From positions 20,872,422 to 20,936,421 of the forward strand of contig NC_031498.1 in NCBI RefSeq assembly GCF_000237925.1: a stretch of DNA of 64,000 nt, in the 5' to 3' direction. Position numbers and translations under genes: made by a program. Shown piece by piece: positions 47,096 through 58,100 of this stretch (within the stretch, counting starts at the first letter, position 1; each line of letters begins with the position of its first letter). The stretch is from Schistosoma mansoni (taxonomy: Eukaryota > Platyhelminthes > Trematoda > Strigeidida > Schistosomatidae). Under the pieces are notes generated by a model that saw nothing but the letters and a program-made list of their open reading frames with translations, did no database searches and was not told the DNA's origin.

Positions 47096-47824
47096 CCGAT
47101 CGTCCAAAAATATAGGGGTAATAGTTTAGAAACACCTGTGAGGAGTATAGTGACATGTAGATTTAATAATAATGAGATTATATCTGCTCTCTTTGCACGA
47201 CGCTGTATAAGTAGTTACATTTATATTTAATACATATTGTTTATTTTTACCAATTTTGGATAGACTTCACTGGCAATTAGTTAATGGTAATAAACAGTTG
47301 TGGATATTGTTGAGTTTTAATTAAGATCATGAACCAATCAATGTTAGACCACCAAGATTGTTGTTGGTGACCTAACATTGATCGGCTCATGATCTCAATT
47401 AAAGTTAATTGATGACTACATCACTTTCGGCATTCAAACAAATACTAACTACATCGTTCTCTTCCCCGCTTTATTGGTCACGGCTTTTGATTGAAGAGTA
47501 TAATAGTATTGTACTGCCCTTTTGCACCACTCTTCACTAGATAGGACTGTTGGTCTGGATTACTTCCTGATCACGCTATTGGATTTATATTTCTCTTCAC
47601 TCTGTCGGTAAAAACTGTGTAGGATGATATTCATGAATTGAGTGGACTTCATTTGTGAGTTAACCAAAAAGGAACTTTCGAGTAACATTCATTACATAAT
47701 GGTTATTGTTTGTCAGTCAATACACAACATGACCTTGTTATTTTTACTGTCTTCTTATTTGTATATTATCATTTCGGCTTTTCGCATTGATACTTATTTT
47801 GCACATTACTGAACTACCACAGCC

Positions 47825-48187
47825 ATAATCAAAAAAGTAAAAGTGTTTCTAAACAATTGTCTACGCAAGATACTCAATGCCCGTTGACCGGATACCATCA
47901 GCGGCAACCTACTGTGGGAGAGAACAAACTAGCTTCCAACTGAAGAGGTAATCAGGAGATGTTGGAGGTGGATAGGACACACACTGAGGAAATCATCAAG
48001 CTGCATCACGAGGCAAGCGCTAACTTGGAATCTTGAAGGGAAAAGAAACAGACCGAGGAACGCATTGCACCGGGAATAAGAAGAAGACATCAAAGATAAT
48101 GAATAGCGACTGGACAGAGTTGGATAGAGGATGCAGGTGGGCAACCTATGCTCGTCCACGAGGGGTAACAGGCGTAAGTAAGTAAAA
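47825..48187 (+). mobile_element. SR2/RTE-like LINE 3' fragment, exact inverse of 43575-43884
   Basis: Encodes the ORF end (…SGNLLWERTN-like, [17 protein letters not shown]) with stops, then the family 3' end and tail GTAAGTAAGTAA. The 310 bp at 47846-48155 read as the exact reverse complement of 43575-43884, including a shared disabling stop codon. Confidence 0.85.
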
Positions 48188-49287
48188 AAAGTACACTTTT
48201 GTTCTCTTTGAGTTTTGTCATATATTAAGTTCTTGTGCAGGTTTACTACAGAAGTACAAATTGAGTTCAGAGTACAGATGGACAGCTTTTCATCATAAAC
48301 ATGTCTAGTCCAAGGAGATAACGAAGAATATCGAACTACTCAAATTTCATCAAAGGAAAAATTGGAATGCAGAAGGAACAGGACCGCACGGTTTTGAAAG
48401 TAGCTTTTTAATAGTATTATTCTCCATAACCAGCATCTAAAACATTTTTTTAACATTTCCACTTTTATGTCATTCAGATGACAATTTCCAGATGTGAAAA
48501 ACTAGTTTGAATGGAGGGAATATTTATTACTCTTTCTGAACAGCTAAAAACTACACTAACAATCGTCTGAACTACCAATTAACATACTATGGTACAAGGG
48601 TTTGAAGCTTTTAGTTCAGTATTGGAAAAGATTTATAATTCGGAATAGCAATAACTGATTAATGTTTTCTGGATTTTATGATTTAGTCACCAACATACTA
48701 ATCTATGGTTAAGTGTTTTCCCTAATCCCGACTCTTCAAAAAAAAGTTTATTACGACATTGAGAAGTGCTAAAGAGAATGATGGAATCAATCTGAACGAC
48801 CATTAAACAACTAACTTTTGGTTTTCCCGTGACTTCATTGAGGGTACTTTAAAGTTGAGCTAAATTACGGAACCTGAGTGAAGTAAATCAGAAAACCTTT
48901 CAAGTATATACTCAGAGAAGAAGACCAAAACATCCTTCAAAAGGGCTTTTTGACGCCAAATATAAAAGGTGGCCAAAGAATTGGTTTGTTTCAGCTTACA
49001 ATTCGGTAATAAAAACTGTGACTAAGCGGACCAGTTTCCAAAATGTTTTCCTGTTTGGATCTGAACAGGGGATTACTTTCTCATCTTTTGCAGTGAATTC
49101 CAACAACTGCTAAACGAAACCCACATCTAATGTAGTAGGATTGATAACCTTAACAAGATAACCGATACGCAAACGCAATCGATTAGACTGGGAGTACTAA
49201 TATCAATACCAAACTGATAAACAAGAATATTTCTGCACTGTTGTATAAACTCTGTTAAATATATAACCGACAAAAAAAGATCATTAC

Positions 49288-49467
49288 CAGAGACGCGTTA
49301 AGTCCCCCATAGGTAGCTTGTTCTGTAGCTTCGCAATGCATATTAGGTTTCACCTCATTGCAGATCCGGCTTACTAACGTGTACTTTTTAAACTGGTTTA
49401 CATTATCGGCCCATGCACAAGAGGCGATAAACCATAACAGGACAATGACAATCGAGAAGATGAATTC
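49288..49467 (-). CDS. Synaptophysin-family protein, exon 5
   Basis: Sixty codons in phase 0, between an acceptor at plus 49468-49469 and a GTAATG donor at 49287. It encodes EFIFSIVIVLLWFIASCAWA, the third membrane span, matching synaptophysin [20 protein letters not shown]. The lumenal loop follows, with RICNEVKPNMHCEA supplying two cysteines (vertebrate relatives also carry a loop disulfide) and ending YGGLNASL, comparable to TSGLNTSV. The intron separating it from exon 4 is 34 bp (49468-49501). Confidence 0.92.
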
Positions 49468-49501
49468 CTATTATATATGTAAAGTGGTGTGTAGAACTTA
49501 C

Positions 49502-49688
49502 GTATTTACTAAAGCGCGAGTCAGCAAAGTAACGATCATGGAAATAGACATAATAGACGCCCATAGCAACGCAGAAAAGCATAGTTAAGACACCAACAAA
49601 TACATAAAACTGTGCTGCTGCAGCGAAATTCCCATACATGTGTTTACTCTCCGCAGCATTGCATTGAGGAAGCACGATGGAGTCAATA
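49502..49688 (-). CDS. Synaptophysin-family protein, exon 4
   Basis: 187 bp entered with one base of a codon and left in phase 0. It encodes IDSIVLPQCNAAESKHMYGN and then FAAAAQFYVFVGVLTMLFCVAMGVYYVYF, the second membrane span, followed by HDRYFADSRFSKY. Human synaptophysin has [20 protein letters not shown] at the same place. The acceptor is the strong CTTCTTCTTAG. A longer open frame running to an ATG at 49780 is a chance read-through of the 31-bp intron and the previous exon in the wrong frame. Confidence 0.92.
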
Positions 49689-49719
49689 CTAAGAAGAAGT
49701 GAAAAACCTGAGGGATTAC

Positions 49720-49841
49720 TTGAAGGGGTATGTAAATTTGGCACCCCAATTTGTATATGACCCGTTACCCTGACAGACATACTTTAGCTTGACACTGGTC
49801 GAGAAGTCACACGTTGTTGCAAATGCACAGATTGCTATAAG
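49720..49841 (-). CDS. Synaptophysin-family protein, exon 3
   Basis: 122 bp, phase 0 in, two bases left over. It encodes LIAICAFATTCDFSTSVKLK and then YVCQGN…GAKFTYPF. This matches the end of the first membrane span (FAIFAFATC) and the lumenal Tyr-Pro-Phe motif of synaptophysins (EFEYPF). Introns on both sides are tiny: 35 bp (49842-49876) and 31 bp (49689-49719), both GT-AG. The frame joins all neighbours only with these introns removed, which supports the model. Confidence 0.9.
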
Positions 49842-49876
49842 CTATTACGATATAATGAGATATATGAATAACATAC

Positions 49877-49933
49877 AACTTCAATAACTTTAATAAAACC
49901 TTTGGGCTCTTTGAAAACTTCCCATCCTGAAGA
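49877..49933 (-). CDS. Synaptophysin-family protein, exon 2
   Basis: Nineteen codons in phase 0, acceptor at plus 49934-49935, donor GTATGT. They encode SSGWEVFKEPKGFIKVIEV, matching the conserved N-terminal cytoplasmic phrase FRVVKVPLGFVKVLQW that leads into the first membrane span. An in-frame stop lies just upstream in the intron, so the start codon must be in another exon. Confidence 0.82.
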
Positions 49934-49975
49934 CTAACATCATGATTAGGAGTCACTGAAACTGCATGGATTTAC

Positions 49976-49990
49976 CGACGATTCTATCAT
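49976..49990 (-). CDS. Synaptophysin-family protein, proposed first coding exon
   Basis: ATG at plus 49988-49990 followed by four codons (MIESS) and a GTAAAT donor; removing a 42-bp intron (49934-49975) joins it in phase to exon 2. The whole product would then be about 231 residues with four membrane spans (MARVEL-type, synaptic-vesicle or vesicle-membrane protein), closer to synaptogyrin than vertebrate synaptophysin in length, although its motifs are synaptophysin-like. This short exon is the least certain part of the model; an alternative start further upstream cannot be excluded. Confidence 0.55.
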
Positions 49991-50234
49991 CTCCCAAGTA
50001 TTTGTTACTTCTTTAGATGAAAGTGTGGGCAGAGGGTAATTCAAAGGATTGTAACAAGGCTAAATCGTGCAACACAAAACTGGAACGCGCGCTACAGTCC
50101 AATGCCCAATACCTAAGTAGTCCTCACTACTACAAAAAATAAGTCTTCTGGCCTAGATTTAAGTTTACAGTAATTATTCTTCTCAATGACATATTTAATG
50201 AAGTACTTTTTAACGATACAATCATACCTAGCGA
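49991..50234. other. Upstream region of the synaptophysin-family gene
   Basis: Expected to hold the 5' UTR and promoter on the minus strand. No clear TATA box is assigned. It is closely bounded by the decayed Gypsy element that begins at about 50235. Confidence 0.4.
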
Positions 50235-50878
50235 CACCAACTCGTTAGTTTGTCGTAAATGGTCTGTAGCTAATCGATACTTCGTCGAACAGTAATTTCA
50301 TGGGCAATAAAGCTCAGTCAAACGCGTACCGAATCACAGGTGTGTTTCATTTGCGTGACGATATATGCCAGGTTTTATTTCAGAAATTCTCCTAACTAAC
50401 TAGACGACTCGAAGAGATCCCATCCGTGACCAATCGTGTGATACACCACATAGTCACCCGTCGACCATAAGTCACGGCAAAGCCTCGCTGACTGGCACCA
50501 AACAAATAAGCTATCGCTAAACGTGAGTTGGGCAATTTAACTACTGGTATTATCCGTCCTTCTCACAGTCCCTGGGCCTCATCTCTCCACATGGTACGCA
50601 AAACGGATACGGTTAGTTGGAGACCATGTGAAGACTACCGAGTATTAAACGTGGTTACACATTTTGATAGCTACCCCATACCCCACATACATGACATCAC
50701 GGCATCACTCAAGGGCACGACTATTTTTTCTAAGATCGATCTGGTATGAGCATATCACCAGATCCCAGTAGCTCTTGAAGACATCGAGAAGACCGCTATC
50801 ACGACTCCTTTCAGTCTGTTTGAGTTCCTACGAATGCCATTTGGATTACGGACTGCTGCTCAAACTTTCTAAAGGTTT

Positions 50879-51183
50879 GGAACAATGTTCATAATTGAAT
50901 GTAAAGGATCGGAATAACAAAAATTCACCAATGGTAACTATATATTTATGTGCAAGGAAAGGCCACACATTTGATCTTATCTGACTTTGAACCCCACTCA
51001 ATTATCACGCCACCCACCCTTTATGCTTCCTTCATTCTAATACCTAATAACCTCTGACCTTTCCTTGCACACATATGTATATATATAGTTATCATTGATG
51101 ACTTTTTGTTATTCCAATCCTTTACATTCAATTATGTCCATTGTTCCATCCTATTTACCCCAATGCTAAAACTCTAATGCATA
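50879..51183. mobile_element. 305-bp hairpin insertion in the dead Gypsy RT
   Basis: It interrupts the RT reading and is bounded by a 13-bp duplication of the target (TTTCTAAAGGTTT at 50866-50878, TTTCCAAAGGTTT at 51184-51196, one mismatch). Arms at about 50879-50969 and 51058-51147 are imperfect inverted repeats of about 90 nt beginning GGAACAATG and ending CATTGTTCC. A 36-bp unpaired tail (51148-51183) lies before the right duplication. No ORF. The minus-strand Gypsy copy lacks the insertion. Confidence 0.8.
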
Positions 51184-54042
51184 TTTCCAAAGGTTTATCG
51201 GTAGCACAGTACGAGACCTATATTTTGTTCACGCCTTTATTGATGATATGTTAATCACATCACCAAACGTAGATGAACATTATCAGCACCTAACATGACT
51301 ATCCCAGTGCCTTTCGAATAATGGAATAATAGTTGACCCAAACATGTGTGAACTTGGCAAACCGGAAATGAAATTCTTAGGTCACCTTATTAAGCAAGAG
51401 GGTCTTTTACCTTATGGGGACAAAGTACGTGCAATAATGGGGTATATCGTACCGTCCACACTCAAAGAACTGAGGGCATTTCTCGGTTTGGTTAACTTCT
51501 ACTGAAGTATCATCCCACAAGCGACAGGGCGTTTACGATCATTAACCGACATACTTCACGGTAATTCACATAAATTAGAATTAAACAATGCCACGCGTAC
51601 AGCATTTTCCGAGATCGAAACTGCTCTGGCTCAAACCACACTTCTCACTCATCCTGACCCGTCAGCCACGCTAAATATAGCGGTTGATGCATCGGATTTC
51701 GCCATAGGAGCCGTTATGCAACAGAACATCTCCGGAGTTGCCAACCTCTCGAATTTTTCTCATGATGCCTCACTCCCTCGGGGACGAGATATAGCGCTTT
51801 TGGTCGCGAACTGTGTCATCAAACATTTCCGGCACTCAGTAGAAGGTCGCAACTTCATCTTATTCACCGACCATAAGCCTTTAAAGTATGCTATGCATAT
51901 CAAGTCTGGCCGCTACTCACCACGACAGTGCAGACACTTGGACTATATCTCTCAGTTCACAACAGACCTTCGTCACGTTAAAGGCGAGTCGAAATGTGTT
52001 GCCGATGCTCTGTCACGTATCCAAGTGAATGCAGTTACTTTGCCGGTGCTTGATCTCCCTGCTATGGCCGTCGCCCAAGTAAGTGATCCTTCATGTACAG
52101 AAGCATAACATTCTACATCCGTTCAGTGCCAGGAAGTACCCCTAGCTACTAGCTCAGGTACTTTCCTGTGTGATACTTCTAGTGGTCTCCCTCGTCCCAT
52201 CGTACCCTCTGCTTAACATTGTCTCGTCTTCGATGCCCTGCATGGTCTATTTCATCCAGGTATCGCAGCCACACTACGCCTCTTCGCTGCATTATACGTC
52301 TGGCTGTCCATGAATAAAGATGTCAGTATGTAGGTAAAGCAACGCCTACAAATTCAACGATCAAAAGTGCACAGGCACGTATCCGCCCGTATTGGCACAT
52401 TCGCTACGCCTGATGCTCGCTTCGATCACGTTCATATCGACATTGTGGGACCATTGCCACCATCACACGGGTGTGATCACATACTCACGTGCATTGATCG
52501 TTTCACAAGATGGCCCGAAGCTATTCCCATCACGTCTATTACGGCAGAGACAGTCGCTCACCGTTTCGTAGAACGATGGATATTGCTGTACGGTTGTTTC
52601 TCGACTTTCACGACCGACAGAGGACAGAAATTTGATTCTGCATTGATCTCCTCACCAACCCTGCTGCTTGGTACGGAACGTAAACGCACTACCGCCAACC
52701 ACCCAGCACCAAATAGTTTAGTTGAACGGCTTTATTGCCAACTTAGAAGTGCGCTTCGAGCACATGAAAAAAACGGTTGATACGAAATCTTACCGCTCGT
52801 CCTCTTGGGCATCAGAACGAGCTTAAAGGCAGATATTCAGTGTTCCACCGCTGAACTTGTTTACGGCACGACATGGCGTCTGACTGGGTAATTATTCACA
52901 CCACGGAGCAGTAACAATTTTGATAAGTAAGACTACATTCAGCGATTGTCTGAATTTACGCGAACACTGTATCTGGTTTCAACTTGTACACAACATCGAC
53001 AGGTCGCTCTCACTCGAGAGTTATCCACCTGTTCTCATGTTTTCATACGAGTAGATTCGGTACGCTAACCTTTGCAACAGCCTTATGAAGGACCTTTTCA
53101 CGTGATTTCCCATCATGAAAAGACCTTCAAGGTTGATCGGCACGGCTACGTCGAGATAGTCAGCATTGATCGTCTCAAGCCAGCGCACTTTGATGACAAT
53201 GCCCTACCTGATAGGTTGAGAGACGATTCTAGACCCATCAAAACTAATAGCGGGATCCCTACATCTACTTCTGACCCCACGCTAGATAGATCAGAGACCT
53301 CATTCTCACGTCCCAGTCAACAGCCCGTGTCATCTGCACCATCTACGGACGAAACTTTAGTCCCACGTCCAGATCAGCAGACCACGCCGCACTTGAATTC
53401 GGATGAGATTGCAGTCTCACGTTCCGGTCGCCGAGTTACCTACCCGTACGCTTTCGCGACTAATCTCTCAACCAGCAGCGGATATGGTATAGGACTCAAT
53501 CCCTATACTACACGCATGCTACACTTTTATTTTTTCTTTGATTTTTTTCTTTATCCTGAGCCCATGCCTCCGGCCATCGCCCCGTTGGTACTGTCGACTT
53601 CAGTCAACCATGGCGAGAGCTGGCCTATTCACTGACGCTCTTGTCAACGCACTCATTCGATGTTTTCTGATTCCGAATATGCATGGCATACGTTTGGTCC
53701 CGAACGAGGGTTATTATGGTCGCTTCTGGTTTCTTGGATCAATGTGGATCCACCCTACGTCTTCAGCGTTTTCTGGTCCCGACTCCCTACGGACGCCTAC
53801 GAACGCAATCTTCGGATCCTGGATACACACCACTCTGGTGTAGCACACTAACTCAAGCAAAAAATACAGCATGTTTCTCCCGGTACCATTCTACGTAAAA
53901 GACCTTTGGTGGCAACTCGAGGATCAACGGTCGCTTCTTGTCCTGTCAACGCTTTCGTCCTACAGTCGCACGTTTGCCGATCAGTCACACGAACGAAACA
54001 GCTACGTATCGAAAGTGTAAATCCTTTCTAGTGGGGGGCTCC

Positions 54043-54347
54043 TGTAGTGACCTACTTTGGAGACGAGAACGCGACTGGCTTAATGGAAAAAAATATTATC
54101 ATATCTAATTGTACTAGTGATGGTTTTGCTGTACTTGTTTGTTTAAGTGTACGCTCGGTAGTTCCGCTCATAAACTATAGCAAGTCTCGGTATTCTCTCC
54201 ATATTACGAGGTCACCAACAAATGTATCTTATTTCAACCGTCAGCAGCCGTCTGGTTTTTGGCTTACTGAGGGATCCAACTCGACATCTGGGACGTAATC
54301 TTCATGTGGTGATGATAATAATCAATCGCGACTCGACTCCATCTACA
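54043..54347 (+). repeat. 3' LTR of the decayed plus-strand Gypsy element
   Basis: 305 bp from TGTAGTGACC to ATCTACA, preceded by the polypurine tract AGTGGGGGG (about 54030-54038). The first ten bases agree with the LTR of the minus-strand copy. The body differs. Confidence 0.75.
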
Positions 54348-54351
54348 AGTC

Positions 54352-54708
54352 TGTAGTGGATGTCGAGTCGTGGACGGACTATGATCACCACTACTATTCG
54401 ATTACGCGTACAGATATGACTTGGTTCCCTTGATAGCCTGTAAATCAGAAGGCTTTACTAGTCCAGATCAAGTATATTTATTGGCGATCTCGTGGTATCG
54501 AAATAATACCGAGACGTGCCAAAGAGTACAAGCGAACAAGCAGTGCGTGAGCAAGCTCGAACCAAACAAGGCGGATAGCGGAACAAGAAGTGAAACTGAT
54601 ACAGTTAAACAAATACAGTAAAACAATCTCTGGTACAATTGGTTACAATAATAATAATTGTTTCTGTTATTCCAATCGTGTTCTTATCGAGACTGGCCGG
54701 TCACTACA
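54352..54708 (-). repeat. 3' LTR of the minus-strand Gypsy element
   Basis: 357 bp, minus strand TGTAGTGACC…CACTACA, so the ends are a 7-bp inverted repeat. The half nearest the interior (54540-54708) is identical to the other LTR. The outer half differs at roughly 17 positions with one indel. Confidence 0.9.
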
Positions 54709-54722
54709 GGAGCCCCCCGCTA
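54709..54722 (-). other. Polypurine tract of the minus-strand Gypsy element
   Basis: On the minus strand GCGGGGGGCTCC lies directly before the 3' LTR. The same GGGGGGCTCC precedes the LTR of the plus-strand element, supporting its role as plus-strand primer. Confidence 0.75.
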
Positions 54723-55108
54723 GAAAGGGTTTACTCTTTCGATACGTAGCGGTTTCGTTCGTGGGACTGATCGCGAAACGTGCCATTGTAGGACGAAGGC
54801 GTTGGCAGAACAGGGAGTGATCGTTGATCCTCGAGTTGCCACCAAAAGTCTTTGACGTAGAACGGTACCAGAAGGAACGTACTGTATTGATTGCTTGGAT
54901 TAGCATGCTACACCAGAGTGGTTTGTATCCAGAATCTGAAGGTTGCGTTCGCAGAGGTCCGGACCAGAAACGCTGCAGACGTAGGACGAAACCAGATTGA
55001 GCCAAGGAACCAGATGCGACCAGGATAACCATGTTCGGGACCAAATGTATATCATACGTATTTGGAGTCAGAGAGATCGACTGAGTGCGTTGACTATAGC
55101 GTGGGTGA

Positions 55109-58100
55109 TCAGGCCAGCTTTCGCCAAGATTGACTGAAGTCGACGATACCAGAACAGCGATGGTCAGAGGCGTAGGCTCGGGGTAAACAAAAAAATGAAA
55201 GAAAAAGAGAAAAGTGTAGCTTTCGTGTAGTATAGGGGTAGATTCCTATACTGTATCCGTAGTTGGTTATGAGGTTAGTCGAGAAAGCGTACGGGCAAGC
55301 GTACTCGGCGACCGGAACGTGAGACGGTAGTCTCGTTCGAACCTCGTGAGCCTGCAATCTCATCCGCAGTCAAGGGCGGTGTGGTCTGCAGGTCTGGACG
55401 TGAGACGGAAGTCTCGTCCGTAGACGGGGCAGATGACACGTGCTGTTGACTGGGACGTGAGAATGAGGTCTTAGGTGCATCTAGCGTGGGATCCGAAGTA
55501 GATGTAGAAATCCCGCTAGAAGCTCTGATGGGTCTAACATTGGGTCTCGGCTTATCAGGTATAGCACTGTCATCGACGTGTGCTGGCTTGAGACGATCAA
55601 TGCTGACTGTTTCGATGCGGCCACGTCGATCAACCTTGAAGGTCTTTTCGTGATGGGAAATCACGTGAAAAGGTCCCTCGTAAGGCTGTTGTAGAGGTTT
55701 GCGTACCGAATCTACTCGTATGAAAACATGTGAACAGGTAGATAACTCTCGAGGGAGAGCGACCTGTCGATGTTGTATACGAGTTGACACCGGAGTCAGT
55801 GTTCGCATGAATGCAGACAGTCGTTGGACGTAGTCTGATTCGCCGAACTTAGTGCTGCTCCGTGGTGTGAAAAATTCCCCAGGCAGACGCAATGTCGTGC
55901 CGTAAACAAGTTCAGCGGCGGAACATTGAATATCTGCCTTTAGACTCGTTCTGATTCCCAGGAGGACGAGCGGAAGGGTTTCGTACCAATTGTTGTTTTC
56001 GTGTGCTCGAAGAGCACTTTTAAGTTGGCGATGAAACCGTTCAACTAAACCGTTTGATGCTGGATGGTAGGCGGTAGTGCGTATGCGTTCCGTACCAAGC
56101 AGCCGTGTTAGTGAGGAGAATAATGCGGACTCAAATTGTTGTCCTCGGTCAGTCGTGAAGTCGAGGGACAACCGTACAGAGCTATCCATCGTTCTACGAA
56201 GCGGTGAGCAACTGTCTCCGCCGTAATAGACGTGATGGGAATAGCTTCGGGCCATCTTGTGAAACGATCAATGCACGTGAGTATGTGATCATACCCGTGC
56301 GATGGTGGTAATGGTCCTACAATGTCTATGTGAACGTGATCGAAGCGAGCATCAGGCGTAGCGAAAGTGCCAATAGGGGCAGCTACGTGCCTGTGCACTT
56401 TTGATCGTTGACATTGTAAACATTGTTTTACCCACATACGGACATCTTTATTCATTGACGGCCAGACGTATCGTGCAGCGATGAGGCGTAGGATGGCTGC
56501 GATACCAGGATGAGATAGACCATGAAGGGCATCAAAGACGAGACGGCGATAAGCGGAGGGTACGATGGGTCGAGGGAGGCCCGTAGAAGTATCGCATAGG
56601 ATAGTACCTGAGCTAGTAGCTAGGGGTACTTCCTGGCACTGAAGGGACGTAGACTGTTGTGCTTCCGTGCATGAAGTATCGTTTGCTTGGGCGGCGGCTA
56701 TAGCAGGTAGGTCAAGCATTGGCAAAGTAACTGCATTAAGTTGGATACGTGATAAAGCATCGGCAACACAGTCCGACTCGCCTTTGACGTGACGAAGGTC
56801 TGTCGTGAACTGGGAGATATAGTCCAAATGTCTGCACTCTCGTGGTGAGTAGCGGTCAGACTTGGTATGCAGAGCATACGTTAAGGGCTTATGGTCGGTG
56901 AATAAGATGAACTTACGACCTTCTACAGCGTGCCGGAAATGTTTGATGGCGCAGTAGGCTGCTAGCAGTTCGCGACCAAAAGCGCTATATCTCGTCTCCG
57001 TGGGAGTGAGGCGTCGTGAGAAAAATTCGAGGGGCTGCCAACTACCGGAGATATTCTGTTGCATAACGGCTCCTATGGCGAAATCCGATGCATCAACCGC
57101 AATACTAAGCGTGGCTGCTGGGTCAGGATGCACGAGAAGTGTGGCTTGAGCTAGGGCCGTTTTGATATCTGAAAATGCAGTACGTGCGGCGTCGTTCCAT
57201 TCCAGTTTGCGTGGATTACCGCGAAGTAAATCGGTTAACGGTCGTAACTGTTCTGCCGCGTGCGAAATGAAGCGTCGGTAGAAGTTGACCAAACCGAGAA
57301 ATGCCTTCAGTTCCTTGAGTGTGGACGCTACAGTGTACTCCATTATAGTACGTACTTTATCCTCACAAGGTAGAATACCCTTATGCTTAATAACATGACC
57401 TAAGAATTTTATTTCCTTCTTCCCGAGTTCACACTTGTCGGGGTTGACTATTATTCCATTATCCGAAAGGCGCTGGAATAGTAGCGTCAGGTGTTGATAA
57501 TGTTCATCTACGTTTGATGATGCGATTAGCAGGTCATCAATATAGACGTGAACAAAATCTAGGTCTCGTACAATGCTATCGATAAACCTTTGGAAAGTTT
57601 GAGCAGCATTCCGTAATCCAAATGGCATTCGTAGGAACTCAAATAAACCGAAAGGAGTCGTGATAGCAGTTTTCTCTATATCTTCAAGAGCGACTGGGAT
57701 CTGGTGATATGCTCGTACCAGATCGATCTTGGAAAAAATTGTCGTGCCCTTGAGTGATGCCGTGATGTCATGTATGTGGGGGATGGGATAGCTATCGAAA
57801 CGTGTAGCTGTGTTTAACGCTCGGTAGTCTCCGCATGGTCTCCAACTAACCCCATCCTTTTTTCGAACCATGTGGAGAGGTGAGGCCCAAGGACTGTGAG
57901 AAGGACGAATAATACCAGTAGCTAGTAAATTGTCAAACTCACGTTTAGCGAAAGCTAATTTGTCCGGTGCCAGTCGGCGAGGTCTTGCCGTGACTGGTGG
58001 TCCGCGGGTGACTATGTGGTGTACCACACGATTGGTCACCGATGGAGTCTCCTCGAGAGGTTTAGTTAATTTGGGGAATTTCTGAAATAAAACGTGGAAT

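Larger units (their letters stand above)
46363..49287 (-). other. Long last intron of the synaptophysin-family gene
   Basis: A 2.9-kb intron in a gene whose other introns are all under 45 bp. It contains two LINE fragments (46783-47095 and 47825-48187) and a TA tract near 46989-47003. No other feature is recognised. Confidence 0.75.
50235..54347 (+). mobile_element. Decayed Gypsy-type LTR element, 5'-truncated
   Basis: Collinear with the pol-to-3'LTR part of the minus-strand element (about 3.49 kb once its insertion is removed). Recognisable segments: RT start (50528-50749, [21 protein letters not shown]), RNase H (51716-52108), integrase with [16 protein letters not shown] (52367-52780) and integrase C-terminus (53072-53635, YEGPFHVISHHEKTFKVDR). 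Many stops and frameshifts lie between. gag, protease and 5' LTR are absent. The sequence is clearly a different, older subfamily member, with an LTR unlike that of the minus-strand copy except at the ends. Confidence 0.9.

Noticed and set aside
49403-49780. 125-codon minus-strand frame from ATG 49780
   Set aside because: It reads the true exon 4 frame but runs through a 31-bp intron, reads exon 3 in the wrong frame and overruns the donor at 49501. The spliced model fits the family.
53640-53898. Overlapping small frames after the integrase of the plus-strand Gypsy copy as an env gene
   Set aside because: They have no signal peptide or fusion-like membrane layout and match the region after pol in the other copy only as decayed sequence; no envelope is supported.
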